The position numbers and the translations under genes were made by a program. Shown here in pieces: positions 34,849-42,280 of a DNA stretch of 42,367 bases. The notes below the pieces were generated by a model. It was given only the letters and a program-made list of their open reading frames with translations. It was not told where the DNA came from and made no database searches. The stretch's first letter is position 1. The number at the start of each line of letters is the position of its first letter. The DNA is from an uncultured bacterium (GTDB lineage Bacteria > Bacteroidota > Bacteroidia > Chitinophagales > Chitinophagaceae): positions 1-42,367 of the forward strand of contig CAJBBV010000098.1 in the NCBI GenBank assembly GCA_903951405.1. The letters are read 5' to 3'.

Positions 34849-36663
34849 ATGAGTAGCGAAACAATTTTACACGGACAAACAACAGAAGCAATTCACGTAC
34901 ATGAAGATCATGCTGATCATGGTCATCATCATGAGGAGTCGTTTTTGACTAAGTATATTTTCTGCCAAGATCATAAAATGATTGCGAAACAATTCCTTAT
35001 TACAGGAATTATTTGGGCCATCATTGGTGGATTATTCTCTGTGTTGTTCCGTTTACAACTTGGTTATCCTGATATGAGTTTCCCTGTGCTTGAAGACGTT
35101 TTTGGTCGTTGGGCAAAGGGTGGCCGTATCAGTAATGAATTTTATTACGCATTGGTTACCATGCATGGAACCATATTGGTGTTCTTTGTATTGACAGCAG
35201 GATTGAGTGGAACTTTTGCGAATCTTCTCATCCCACTTCAGATTGGAGCTCGTGATATGGCATCTGGTTTCTTGAACATGCTTAGCTATTGGTTTTTCTT
35301 TTTAGCGAGTGTTGTTATGTTTGCTTCTCTTTTTATACAAACTGGTCCAGCAGCCGGTGGTTGGACAATCTATCCACCATTGAGTGCATTAGGTCAGGCA
35401 AGTGAAGGGTCGAAATTAGGGATGGACTTTTGGTTGATATCTATGGCATTATTTATTGTCTCTTCGCTTTTGGGAGGATTAAATTATATTTCTACCATTC
35501 TAAATCTTCGTACGAAGGGAATGAGCATGACAAGAATGCCGCTTACAATGTGGGCGATATTTTTTACGGCTGTGTTAGGTGTTCTTTCTTTCCCTGTGCT
35601 TTTATCAGGTGCAGTATTGTTGTTGTTTGATCGCAACTTGGGTACAAGCTTTTATCTTTCTGAAATTGTTGTAAAAGGTGAGATATTACCAAATGAAGGG
35701 GGAAGTGCAATCTTATTTCAACACTTATTCTGGTTCCTGGGGCATCCTGAAGTATACATTATCCTGCTTCCTGCTATGGGAATGGTTTCTGAAATCATGT
35801 CTGTGAATTCTAGGAAACCCATTTTCGGATATTTAGCAATGGTAGGATCTTTGTTCGCTATTACAATTTTAGCATTCTTAGTATGGGCTCACCATATGTT
35901 TGTAACAGGATTGAATCCATTCCTTGGTGCTTTCTTTGTGTTGTTAACATTGCTTATCGCCGTTCCTTCAGCTATTAAAGTATTCAACTGGTTAACAACA
36001 TTGTGGAGAGGAAATATTCGCCTAACTCCAGCAATGCTTTTTGCTATTGGTTTTGTAAGTTTATTTATTTCAGGTGGATTAACAGGAATCTTTCTTGGTA
36101 ATTCAACACTAGATATTCATTTGCATGATACGTATTTTGTTGTTGCACACTTTCATATAGTTATGGGTGTTGCTTCCTTCTTCGGAATGTTTGCAGGTGT
36201 TTATCATTGGTTCCCTAAAATGTATAGCCGCTATCTAAACAATACAATGGCTTACATACATTTCTGGGTTACGCTTGTTGGAGCCTATTTGATATTTTGG
36301 CCGATGCATTATCAAGGCTTAGCTGGTTTACCACGTCGTTATACTGATTTTAGTAACTGGCAGTCATTTAATCAATTTGCTGGTATGAATCGATTTATCA
36401 GTACAGTGGCAATGATTGTCTTTGCTGTTCAACTTTTATTTGTTTTTAATTTCTTCTATTCAATTTTTAAAGGTCGTAAAGTACAATCTCAAAATCCGTG
36501 GGGAGCAAATACATTGGAATGGACAACTCCAATTACACCTGGACATGGAAACTGGCCTGGAGAAATTCCGGAAGTACATAGATGGGCATATGATTATGGT
36601 AAAGATGGAAGGGAATTTATAGCTCAGGTTGAACCAGTGGGTGCAGATGAGTCAAAGCACTAA
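34849..36663 (+). CDS. coxA: Cytochrome c oxidase subunit I (A1-type heme-copper oxidase)
   Basis: The 604-residue catalytic subunit has all ligands: His106 (MHGT, low-spin heme), the GHPEVY motif at 298-303 with the D-pathway Glu301, CuB His299 and cross-linked Tyr303, His348/His349 (AHHMF, CuB), His434 (high-spin heme) and His436 (low-spin heme) in HLHDTYFVVAHFHIV. The Glu in GHPEVY marks the A1 class. It reduces O2 to water with proton pumping. An unusual N-terminal cytoplasmic tail has eight His in residues 8-28 (EDHADHGHHHEE), absent from canonical subunits I. 25 bases follow coxB. Confidence 0.97.
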   Translation: MSSETILHGQTTEAIHVHEDHADHGHHHEESFLTKYIFCQDHKMIAKQFLITGIIWAIIGGLFSVLFRLQLGYPDMSFPVLEDVFGRWAKGGRISNEFYYALVTMHGTILVFFVLTAGLSGTFANLLIPLQIGARDMASGFLNMLSYWFFFLASVVMFASLFIQTGPAAGGWTIYPPLSALGQASEGSKLGMDFWLISMALFIVSSLLGGLNYISTILNLRTKGMSMTRMPLTMWAIFFTAVLGVLSFPVLLSGAVLLLFDRNLGTSFYLSEIVVKGEILPNEGGSAILFQHLFWFLGHPEVYIILLPAMGMVSEIMSVNSRKPIFGYLAMVGSLFAITILAFLVWAHHMFVTGLNPFLGAFFVLLTLLIAVPSAIKVFNWLTTLWRGNIRLTPAMLFAIGFVSLFISGGLTGIFLGNSTLDIHLHDTYFVVAHFHIVMGVASFFGMFAGVYHWFPKMYSRYLNNTMAYIHFWVTLVGAYLIFWPMHYQGLAGLPRRYTDFSNWQSFNQFAGMNRFISTVAMIVFAVQLLFVFNFFYSIFKGRKVQSQNPWGANTLEWTTPITPGHGNWPGEIPEVHRWAYDYGKDGREFIAQVEPVGADESKH

Positions 36664-36706
36664 TTAATATACGCCATCTCATTATTGAGAAGGTTAATAT
36701 AAAACG

Positions 36707-37606
36707 ATGCACATGAATGAAGCGAAGCAGGAAGGAGCATCACCAAGGCCTAATAAGCTAAAAGATTATTATCAGCTGATGAAGTTTACACTAAGCTTCA
36801 CAGTTGTATTCTCTTCAGTAGTTTGTTATCTCCTTGTTCCTGGCATTGAATTTGACTTCATTTCAGTTCTTTTACTTTTTGTAGGTGGTATGCTTGTAAC
36901 AGGAGCAGCAAATGCCATTAACCAGATCGCAGAAAAGGATACCGATGCGATAATGAAACGTACTGCGTCAAGGCCAGTGGCTTCAGGCAGGATGAGTATG
37001 GATGAAGCGGCTACATTTTCTGTAGTAGCAGCCGTATTTGGAATTTTCATTATTGGATTGTATTTCAATTGGACAGCAGCTGGTATATCTGCATTCAGTC
37101 TTTTTTTATATGGGTTCATTTATACTCCATTAAAAAAAATTCATTCGATTGCAGTTTTGGTAGGGGCTATTCCAGGTGCGCTCCCTTGTTTGATTGGTTG
37201 GGCAGCAGGTGATCCTTCTTTAGGAATTGGTGGGTGGATTTTATTTACACTCCAATTCTTTTGGCAGTTCCCTCATTTTTGGGCAATTGCTTGGGTCTCT
37301 CATGAAGACTATACTAAAGCAGGATTTAGATTATTACCCTCTGCCGGTGGTCCAACGAAGCACGCTGCAGTTCAAGCCATACTGTATTCGGTTTTATTGA
37401 TACCAATTGGATATTTGCCTTTTGCATTTGGAATGAGTGGAATAGTAAGCATGGTTATTGTAGCCATTGCAAATGTTGTGATGCTTTGGCAGTGTATACG
37501 ATTGTTTAGGGAAATGGATGTGAAGGCTGCTCGTAGGGTAATGTTTGGTTCTTATATTTATCTTCCTGTGGTGTTGTTGTCGCTTTTAGCAAATAAACTC
37601 GGGTAA
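36707..37606 (+). CDS. cyoE: Protoheme IX farnesyltransferase (heme O synthase)
   Basis: A UbiA-family prenyltransferase of 299 residues with about eight to nine helices. The prenyl-diphosphate-binding motif is NAINQIAEKDTDAIMKRT followed by SRPVASGRM; the first Asp of the classical NxxxDxxxD is Glu here. HFWAIAWVSHEDYTKAGFRL is the second conserved region. It adds farnesyl to heme b to form heme O, the precursor of heme A for CoxA. No heme A synthase (ctaA) is in the window, so it must lie elsewhere or the oxidase uses heme O. It lies 43 bases after coxA. Confidence 0.95.
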   Translation: MHMNEAKQEGASPRPNKLKDYYQLMKFTLSFTVVFSSVVCYLLVPGIEFDFISVLLLFVGGMLVTGAANAINQIAEKDTDAIMKRTASRPVASGRMSMDEAATFSVVAAVFGIFIIGLYFNWTAAGISAFSLFLYGFIYTPLKKIHSIAVLVGAIPGALPCLIGWAAGDPSLGIGGWILFTLQFFWQFPHFWAIAWVSHEDYTKAGFRLLPSAGGPTKHAAVQAILYSVLLIPIGYLPFAFGMSGIVSMVIVAIANVVMLWQCIRLFREMDVKAARRVMFGSYIYLPVVLLSLLANKLG

Positions 37607-37615
37607 TAATATTAA

Positions 37616-38194
37616 ATGATGATTGACGTGTTGAGTGATCAAAAAAGAAAAATACATCCACATAAATTTACCTTGTGGGTGGCAATAGGCAGTATCTTGA
37701 TGATGTTTGCTGGGTTAACTAGCGCCTTCATCGTCAAAAGAAGTCAAGCGAATTGGATTATGTTGAATATCCCACTTATTTTCTGGTATTCAACCGTTGC
37801 AATTCTTACTAGCAGTGTTGCGGTTCAGCTTTCGTTGAAAGCATTAAAGCAACGAAATATGGTTGGGTATAGAAGGTGGTTGGTGATAACGGCAGTTCTT
37901 GGTATTGTATTTCTTGTTTTACAAATTATTGGATTTATCCAGTTTGGAGATCAAGAGATTAAATTAATAGGAGCGGGATCAAATGCTTCTTATTCATTTT
38001 TACTAGCTATATCGGGTCTTCACGGACTTCATGTACTGGGCGGGGTGATAACTTTGATCGTAATAGCAATTAGGGCAGTAAGTATTTCCAAGAGGAATTA
38101 CAGTAGCGTGCCACTTGAAATTGCAGCAACGTATTGGCATTTTGTAGATGCATTATGGATCTACTTATTTATATTTTTTAACTGGATGAAATAA
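37616..38194 (+). CDS. Cytochrome c oxidase subunit III (short paralogue, 192 aa)
   Basis: A five-helix protein of the heme-copper oxidase subunit III family: KFTLWVAIGSILMMFAGLTS, AIGSGSNASYSF-type region (GAGSNASYSFLLAISGLHG), LHGLHVLGGVITL with the conserved His and ATYWHFVDALWIYLFIFF with the subunit III WHFVD motif. It starts nine bases after cyoE and is followed by a second, longer subunit III gene. Two adjacent cox3-like genes are typical of Bacteroidota; which one packs against CoxA, or whether both do, cannot be told from sequence. A second in-frame ATG lies one codon downstream. Confidence 0.92.
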   Translation: MMIDVLSDQKRKIHPHKFTLWVAIGSILMMFAGLTSAFIVKRSQANWIMLNIPLIFWYSTVAILTSSVAVQLSLKALKQRNMVGYRRWLVITAVLGIVFLVLQIIGFIQFGDQEIKLIGAGSNASYSFLLAISGLHGLHVLGGVITLIVIAIRAVSISKRNYSSVPLEIAATYWHFVDALWIYLFIFFNWMK

Positions 38195-38231
38195 GTTCAG
38201 TTTAATTGAAACCTTAAAACAAGTTAACGAC

Positions 38232-38978
38232 ATGTCAACAGCCCAAGCACAAATGCAGACCAAATGGTGGAGTGGCGGTAAAAGCCCCTTCAACGTTGAA
38301 TACGGTAAGCTAATGATGTGGTATTTCTTAATGAGTGATACCTTTACTTTTGGCGCATTCCTGATTTCTTATGGAACTATTCGTTTCAGTCAAAACTATT
38401 GGCCAGATCCAAACGAAGTCTTTAACGCATTTCCTTTTGCAGGCCATGCGAACTTGCCACTTGCCTTTGTAAGTTTAATGACTTTCATTTTGATTGTGAG
38501 TTCGGTTACTATGGTGTTGGCAGTGCATGCAGGCCATAAAAACGACAAGCAAGGTGTAATCAAATGGATGATTTGGACAATCATAGGGGGTATAGCGTTC
38601 TTAAGTTGTCAGGCTTGGGAATGGGCTCACCTTATTACTGGAGAGCATGCAGTTCTTATCAATGGACAAATTCAGCATATTGGAACAACTGTTACGATGA
38701 ATCCATGGGGAGCAGCAGCTAATGTTCCAATGATTGATGGTCATCATATTACTACTACAGGGCCAGTTGCATTTGGTGGATACTTTTTTGGCATCACCGG
38801 ATTTCATGGATTTCACGTATTGTCAGGGGTAGTAATAAATATTGTGATGTTAATTATGGCAATCAATGGAACTTTTGAAAGAAAGGGACATTATTGGATG
38901 ATCGAAAAGGCTGGTTTATACTGGCACTTTGTGGATTTAGTATGGGTATTTGTATTTCTTTGCTTCTATCTGATTTAA
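38232..38978 (+). CDS. Cytochrome c oxidase subunit III (long paralogue, 248 aa)
   Basis: A subunit III family member with KLMMWYFLMSDTFTFGAFLI at the N-terminus, a lengthened periplasmic loop between helices 3 and 4 (about residues 130-180, containing NGQIQHIGTTVTMNPWG and MIDGHHITTTGP), GFHGFHVLSGVVINI and the signature YWHFVDLVWVFVFLCFYL. Together with the shorter paralogue 37 bases upstream it forms the CoxC-type pair. Subunit III stabilises the D-pathway and protects subunit I from turnover inactivation in studied oxidases. Confidence 0.92.
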   Translation: MSTAQAQMQTKWWSGGKSPFNVEYGKLMMWYFLMSDTFTFGAFLISYGTIRFSQNYWPDPNEVFNAFPFAGHANLPLAFVSLMTFILIVSSVTMVLAVHAGHKNDKQGVIKWMIWTIIGGIAFLSCQAWEWAHLITGEHAVLINGQIQHIGTTVTMNPWGAAANVPMIDGHHITTTGPVAFGGYFFGITGFHGFHVLSGVVINIVMLIMAINGTFERKGHYWMIEKAGLYWHFVDLVWVFVFLCFYLI

Positions 38979-39000
38979 TTTAATTTTTAAAAGTCTTACT

Positions 39001-39414
39001 ATGGAACATAGCGCTAATTCAGAAATAACATTTCATCATGAAGCCGGTGGAGATGATTTTGTAAAAAAAATCATTAAAACAACGGTACTTCTTTCAGTGA
39101 TCACCATGATTGAATTGGGCCTCGGTCTTACCATGTATGCATTTCCGATGGCAGAAGGATTCAAATTGTTTTTGAAAGGAGTTATAGTAATTTTATCCCT
39201 TGCCAAAGCATTTTATATAGTTGGAATCTTTATGCATCTCGGCGATGAGATTAAAAATCTTATCATGACGATTTGTGTTCCGTTGATGCTTTTCATCTGG
39301 TTCATTGCAGCATTCCTGATGGATGGAAATTCATGGAAAAACTTGAGAAATTCTCGTGGAAAATCCATTGTGCCAACAGAACAACATAGTACTGCACCAG
39401 AAGGGCATCATTAG
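39001..39414 (+). CDS. Cytochrome c oxidase subunit IV (prokaryotic type)
   Basis: A 137-residue protein with three hydrophobic helices (~24-45, ~55-75 and ~82-103) of the prokaryotic COX4 family; the conserved core includes LAKAFYIVGIFMHLGDEIKN. Both ends are His-bearing (EITFHHEAGG and a terminal EGHH). It is the last gene before the operon terminator, 22 bases after the long subunit III gene. Confidence 0.88.
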   Translation: MEHSANSEITFHHEAGGDDFVKKIIKTTVLLSVITMIELGLGLTMYAFPMAEGFKLFLKGVIVILSLAKAFYIVGIFMHLGDEIKNLIMTICVPLMLFIWFIAAFLMDGNSWKNLRNSRGKSIVPTEQHSTAPEGHH

Positions 39415-39435
39415 AAATTAGTTTAATTTCACTTG

Positions 39436-39473
39436 AAGCATCGTTATGGATTAAACCTTAATGATGCTTTTTT
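39436..39473 (+). terminator. Rho-independent terminator closing the ACIII-cox operon
   Basis: Stem AAGCATCGTTA (39436-39446) pairs with TAATGATGCTT (39459-39469) through ten Watson-Crick pairs and one G-U, with a 12-base loop, and ends in a run of six T residues (39468-39473). It stands 22 bases after the subunit IV stop and 19 bases before the SCO gene, so SCO/DUF420 expression depends on read-through or on a local promoter I could not identify. Confidence 0.85.
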
Positions 39474-39491
39474 GTTTATTCGTTACACAAA

Positions 39492-40190
39492 ATGAAAAAA
39501 ATAACATTAGTCGCTTTTCTGGTAGTACTAATATTGCCCGTTGCCAGCTATTTTATAGTTAACAGCTATAGCAAAGATGCAATTGAGATGCCTCGTCATT
39601 ATTTTTATGATACCGTGGTTACCAAATTGCAAAAAGGTAAACCAGTAGATGACACGATTTGGCATAAAATCAAGCCCTTCAAGTTATTGAATCAATTTGG
39701 CGACTCTGTTGGTATAGATGATTGGGGAGGCAAAATAATTGTAGCTAATTTTTTCTTTACCTCCTGCCCTTCAATTTGTCCAACCCTAACCCGTAACATG
39801 AAAAAGCTTCAGACGGCTTTCATAAAAACAGACACGATAGTTCGATTTATATCTTTTACTGTAGATCCCCTTAGGGATACAGTTCAAAAAATAAAAGCAT
39901 ATGGCGACAAATATGGTATCAATCACGATACGTGGTGGATGTTAACGGGACCGAAAAAAGAAATTTATGATTTAGCCTTTAATGAATTTAAAGCGTCAGT
40001 AGCTTCTGAAGGAAAAATTGATACGAACTTTATTCATACTGAAAAATTTTTCCTCTTAGATAGAGACAAAGTAGTTAGAGGTTTTTATAATGGGCTTGAT
40101 AGTAATAATTTAGATCAATTGATTAAAGATATTGTTTTGCTTAATATGGAGCGAGACAAAAAAAGAAAACGAAATTTATTCAGAAAATAA
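39492..40190 (+). CDS. SCO1/SenC family copper chaperone
   Basis: A 232-residue membrane-anchored thioredoxin-fold protein: one N-terminal helix (~5-24), then the copper-binding C92-P-S-I-C96-P motif in NFFFTSCPSICPTLTRN and the third ligand His182 in TNFIHTEKFFLLD. The VDPLRDTVQKIKAYGDKYG segment is typical. SCO proteins deliver copper to the CuA site of subunit II on the periplasmic side. Its position directly after the oxidase operon supports that role. It is followed ten bases later by the DUF420 gene. Confidence 0.93.
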   Translation: MKKITLVAFLVVLILPVASYFIVNSYSKDAIEMPRHYFYDTVVTKLQKGKPVDDTIWHKIKPFKLLNQFGDSVGIDDWGGKIIVANFFFTSCPSICPTLTRNMKKLQTAFIKTDTIVRFISFTVDPLRDTVQKIKAYGDKYGINHDTWWMLTGPKKEIYDLAFNEFKASVASEGKIDTNFIHTEKFFLLDRDKVVRGFYNGLDSNNLDQLIKDIVLLNMERDKKRKRNLFRK

Positions 40191-40200
40191 ACATAAAACC

Positions 40201-40743
40201 ATGTTAGAAGCAAGCATCAAAAAAAACGACAAAAAAGCTAATATATTAATTATCATTTTTTCAGTGATTGTTTTTGTAGCAGTTGTTTTTTTGTCCAGGA
40301 TTAAGCTCGAAATTGAATTACCATTTAATGTACATTTATTTGCAAAGATTAATGCTGTGATCAATTCTATGGTTTCATTTTTATTACTGGTAGGTTTGTT
40401 GGCAGTTAAAAGGGGCAATTATAGACTGCATAAAAAAGTGATGATCACTGCTATGGTACTTTCTTTGCTATTTTTGGTTTCATATATTTGCCATCATCTT
40501 TTTTCAGATTCAACCTCTTATGGAGGTGATGGTTTTGTGAAAGGGGTATATTATTTTATTTTAATAACGCACATTATACTAGCCGCAATAATTTTGCCAT
40601 TCATTCTTTTTACTTCTTATAGAGCTTTGATAGCTGAATGGCCTGGGCATCGTAAGCTAGCAAAAATCACTTGGCCTATTTGGTTTTATGTATCTGTTAC
40701 TGGTGTTGTAGTATATTGGATGATTAGCCCATATTATCTATAA
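40201..40743 (+). CDS. DUF420 membrane protein, CtaM-like oxidase maturation factor
   Basis: A 180-residue protein with about five hydrophobic helices. The DUF420 landmarks are LPFNVHLFAKINAVINSMVS, RLHKKVMITAMVLSLLFLVS followed by YICHHLF, THIILAAIILPFILFT and a final HRKLAKITWPIWFYVSVTGV segment. The conserved His residues in these helices suggest metal or heme contact. In Firmicutes the DUF420 protein CtaM is required for function of heme-A-containing terminal oxidases, so a similar role is inferred here. I chose the ATG at 40201, ten bases after SCO, rather than an upstream in-frame ATG at 40132 inside the SCO gene. Confidence 0.85.
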   Translation: MLEASIKKNDKKANILIIIFSVIVFVAVVFLSRIKLEIELPFNVHLFAKINAVINSMVSFLLLVGLLAVKRGNYRLHKKVMITAMVLSLLFLVSYICHHLFSDSTSYGGDGFVKGVYYFILITHIILAAIILPFILFTSYRALIAEWPGHRKLAKITWPIWFYVSVTGVVVYWMISPYYL

Positions 40744-40773
40744 TATCTATAGGCTCAAAACGGGCAAGGCTTA

Positions 40774-41142
40774 TTATAATTCATGTTCTGGATCCCAATA
40801 CCTCGATTTAAATTCAACAACTTTATCATCTATTACTTGTACTCCTTCTTTTTCAAGTAATTCTTGCATCTGTGTTGGGGTAGCAAAATGATTTTTTCCT
40901 GTGAGTAGTCCGTTTCTATTTACGACACGTTGTGCAGGTATAGCAGGGTTTAAACCGTGGGATGCATTCATAGCCCATCCAACCATACGTGATGAAAGTC
41001 CAGAACCTAAATATTTTGCTATGCTTCCATAGTTTGTGACCCTTCCTTTGGGTATTTGTCGAACGACATCGAAGACATCTTCAAAGAAGTTTCTATTATT
41101 TGGGATTGTAGTTTTATCGATTTTGTTCGATTTTGATTTCAT
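40774..41142 (-). CDS. Alkyltransferase-like (ATL) MGMT-family protein lacking the active cysteine
   Basis: The 122-residue protein is the MGMT DNA-binding domain: FFEDVFDVVRQIPKGRVTNY, YLGSGLSSRMVGWAMNAS, then IPAQRVVNRNGLLTGKNHF. In true O6-alkylguanine transferases this reads PCHRV with the acceptor Cys; here the Cys is Ala and the His is Gln, as in ATL proteins, which bind alkylated guanine and hand it to nucleotide excision repair. It cannot transfer alkyl groups. The only plausible ATG (41142) lies inside the DUF5522 gene, giving a 29-base overlap. Confidence 0.88.
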   Translation of the reverse strand: MKSKSNKIDKTTIPNNRNFFEDVFDVVRQIPKGRVTNYGSIAKYLGSGLSSRMVGWAMNASHGLNPAIPAQRVVNRNGLLTGKNHFATPTQMQELLEKEGVQVIDDKVVEFKSRYWDPEHEL

Positions 41143-41317
41143 CCCTCATAGTCTTTTTAAGTTTAGTACGTTTTGGTTCAGGAACATTTATATGATCATA
41201 TGGGCAATTCAGACATCCATTTCCACAGCATTTTCCATTTTCTAAGTGGTATTGAGCAGTCAGTACCATATAGCCTTGTTCGTTGTAATTAAAATGCTTA
41301 CCCTCAATTAGTTTCAT
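41114..41317 (-). CDS. DUF5522 family small Cys-rich protein
   Basis: A 67-residue protein with GYMVLTAQYHLENG followed by KCCGNGCLNCPY, the conserved Cys-Cys-x3-Cys-x2-Cys pattern of DUF5522, which could bind zinc or an Fe-S cluster. The family is widespread in Bacteroidota but uncharacterised. The basic tail (EPKRTKLKKTMRDEIKIEQNR) is partly encoded in the overlap with the ATL gene, and the start overlaps the trmB stop by 14 bases, so the three genes are likely translated in a coupled chain. Confidence 0.82.
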   Translation of the reverse strand: MKLIEGKHFNYNEQGYMVLTAQYHLENGKCCGNGCLNCPYDHINVPEPKRTKLKKTMRDEIKIEQNR

Positions 41318-42041
41318 AATCTGTCTGTTCGTCAGTGGTCTTTTTCTCTATTAATTTTACCTGTTCTAAAAGCCAGTCATCTTTTGAAGTATCAAGATCA
41401 TCTATTATTGAAAATTTAAGATAGTGAACCCTGTTGCTATTCGCTATGTCTAAACTCTCATAATGTGTTCTAATTTGCAGTGCTTTATTGTCTGATAATT
41501 CCTTGTTTACATCGTTGCTATCTTCATGCAATATTAACCCATAGGCCTCAATCACTAATTTTGTAAAGGTGTACAAAACAGGTGAATCAGTCTTTAGATG
41601 TATATAACCACCAGGGCGCAATATTTGTTTATATTTTCTAAGAAAAATTGGATGTGTCAGTCTATTTTTTGTTTTTGAAATTCTAAGTTGAGGGTCTGGG
41701 AAAGGTAGCCATATTTCTTCTACTTCACCTGGAGAAAAATAGGCATTAATCATACCGATTTGGGAACGAAGGAATGCGACATGTTCCATTGATTGCTCAA
41801 GTGCCTTCTTTGCTCCAACCCAGATTCTATTTCCTTTAACATCTACTCCTATAAAATTCTTATCAGGATATTGTTGTCCTAGCCCTATGGAGTATTCTCC
41901 TTTCCCACAAGCTAACTCTACTATTATGGGATTTGAATTATTGAAATATTCATGCCATTTCCCTGCAGTCCCCTCCGGGTATTGAAGAACATTCTTAAAC
42001 GTTGTGATCTCGGCAAAGCGAATAAGTTTTTTTTGTGCCAT
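41304..42041 (-). CDS. trmB: tRNA (guanine-46-N7)-methyltransferase
   Basis: The SAM-binding core is visible: IVELACGKGEYSIGLGQQYP, NFIGVDVKGNRIWVGAKKAL, then NAYFSPGEVEEIWLPFPDPQ, the latter with the TrmB-specific PFPDP loop, KTKNRLTHPIFLRKYKQIL and GGYIHLKTDSPVLYTFT. It methylates G46 in the tRNA variable loop using S-adenosylmethionine. A length of 245 residues is normal. It heads the trmB-DUF5522-ATL chain and is divergent from the secreted-protein gene at 42281. Confidence 0.95.
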   Translation of the reverse strand: MAQKKLIRFAEITTFKNVLQYPEGTAGKWHEYFNNSNPIIVELACGKGEYSIGLGQQYPDKNFIGVDVKGNRIWVGAKKALEQSMEHVAFLRSQIGMINAYFSPGEVEEIWLPFPDPQLRISKTKNRLTHPIFLRKYKQILRPGGYIHLKTDSPVLYTFTKLVIEAYGLILHEDSNDVNKELSDNKALQIRTHYESLDIANSNRVHYLKFSIIDDLDTSKDDWLLEQVKLIEKKTTDEQTDYETN

Positions 42042-42280
42042 AGTGCTTACGAAGTTAAAACATGATAGGCTATTCCTCTCGCTTTTTGTATTTATAATAA
42101 TATATTCTTCCTTGGTGATTTGCGCGTTTTAGTAGAGTGTTAATCTGTATTAATTCAGTTGTATTCCACTAAGTTATTTTTTCAGCCTGCTCTACTTTCA
42201 TACTGCAGGAGCCCGTAAGCTGTTGCCATGATTAGGCATAACACCCGCCGGTCTATTATTTAACTTTTAAAATCATCATT
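42042..42280. other. Divergent intergenic region with a GC-richer leader
   Basis: The 239 bases between trmB and the last gene hold no complete gene that I can support. Bases ~42184-42256 are noticeably richer in G/C than their surroundings and contain short inverted repeats (CCTGC 42186-42190 with GCAGG 42205-42209; TGCC 42224-42227 with GGCA 42235-42238), suggesting a structured 5' leader. A tiny ORF, ATG at 42228 to stop at 42263 (11 codons, MIRHNTRRSII), lies just upstream of the next start and may be chance. No clear TAnnTTTG element was found. Confidence 0.4.

Noticed and set aside
40132-40200. Upstream start for the DUF420 protein inside the SCO gene
   Set aside because: The extension MFCLIWSETKK... 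is a frame-shifted reading of the SCO C-terminus; the ATG at 40201 gives a typical DUF420 length.
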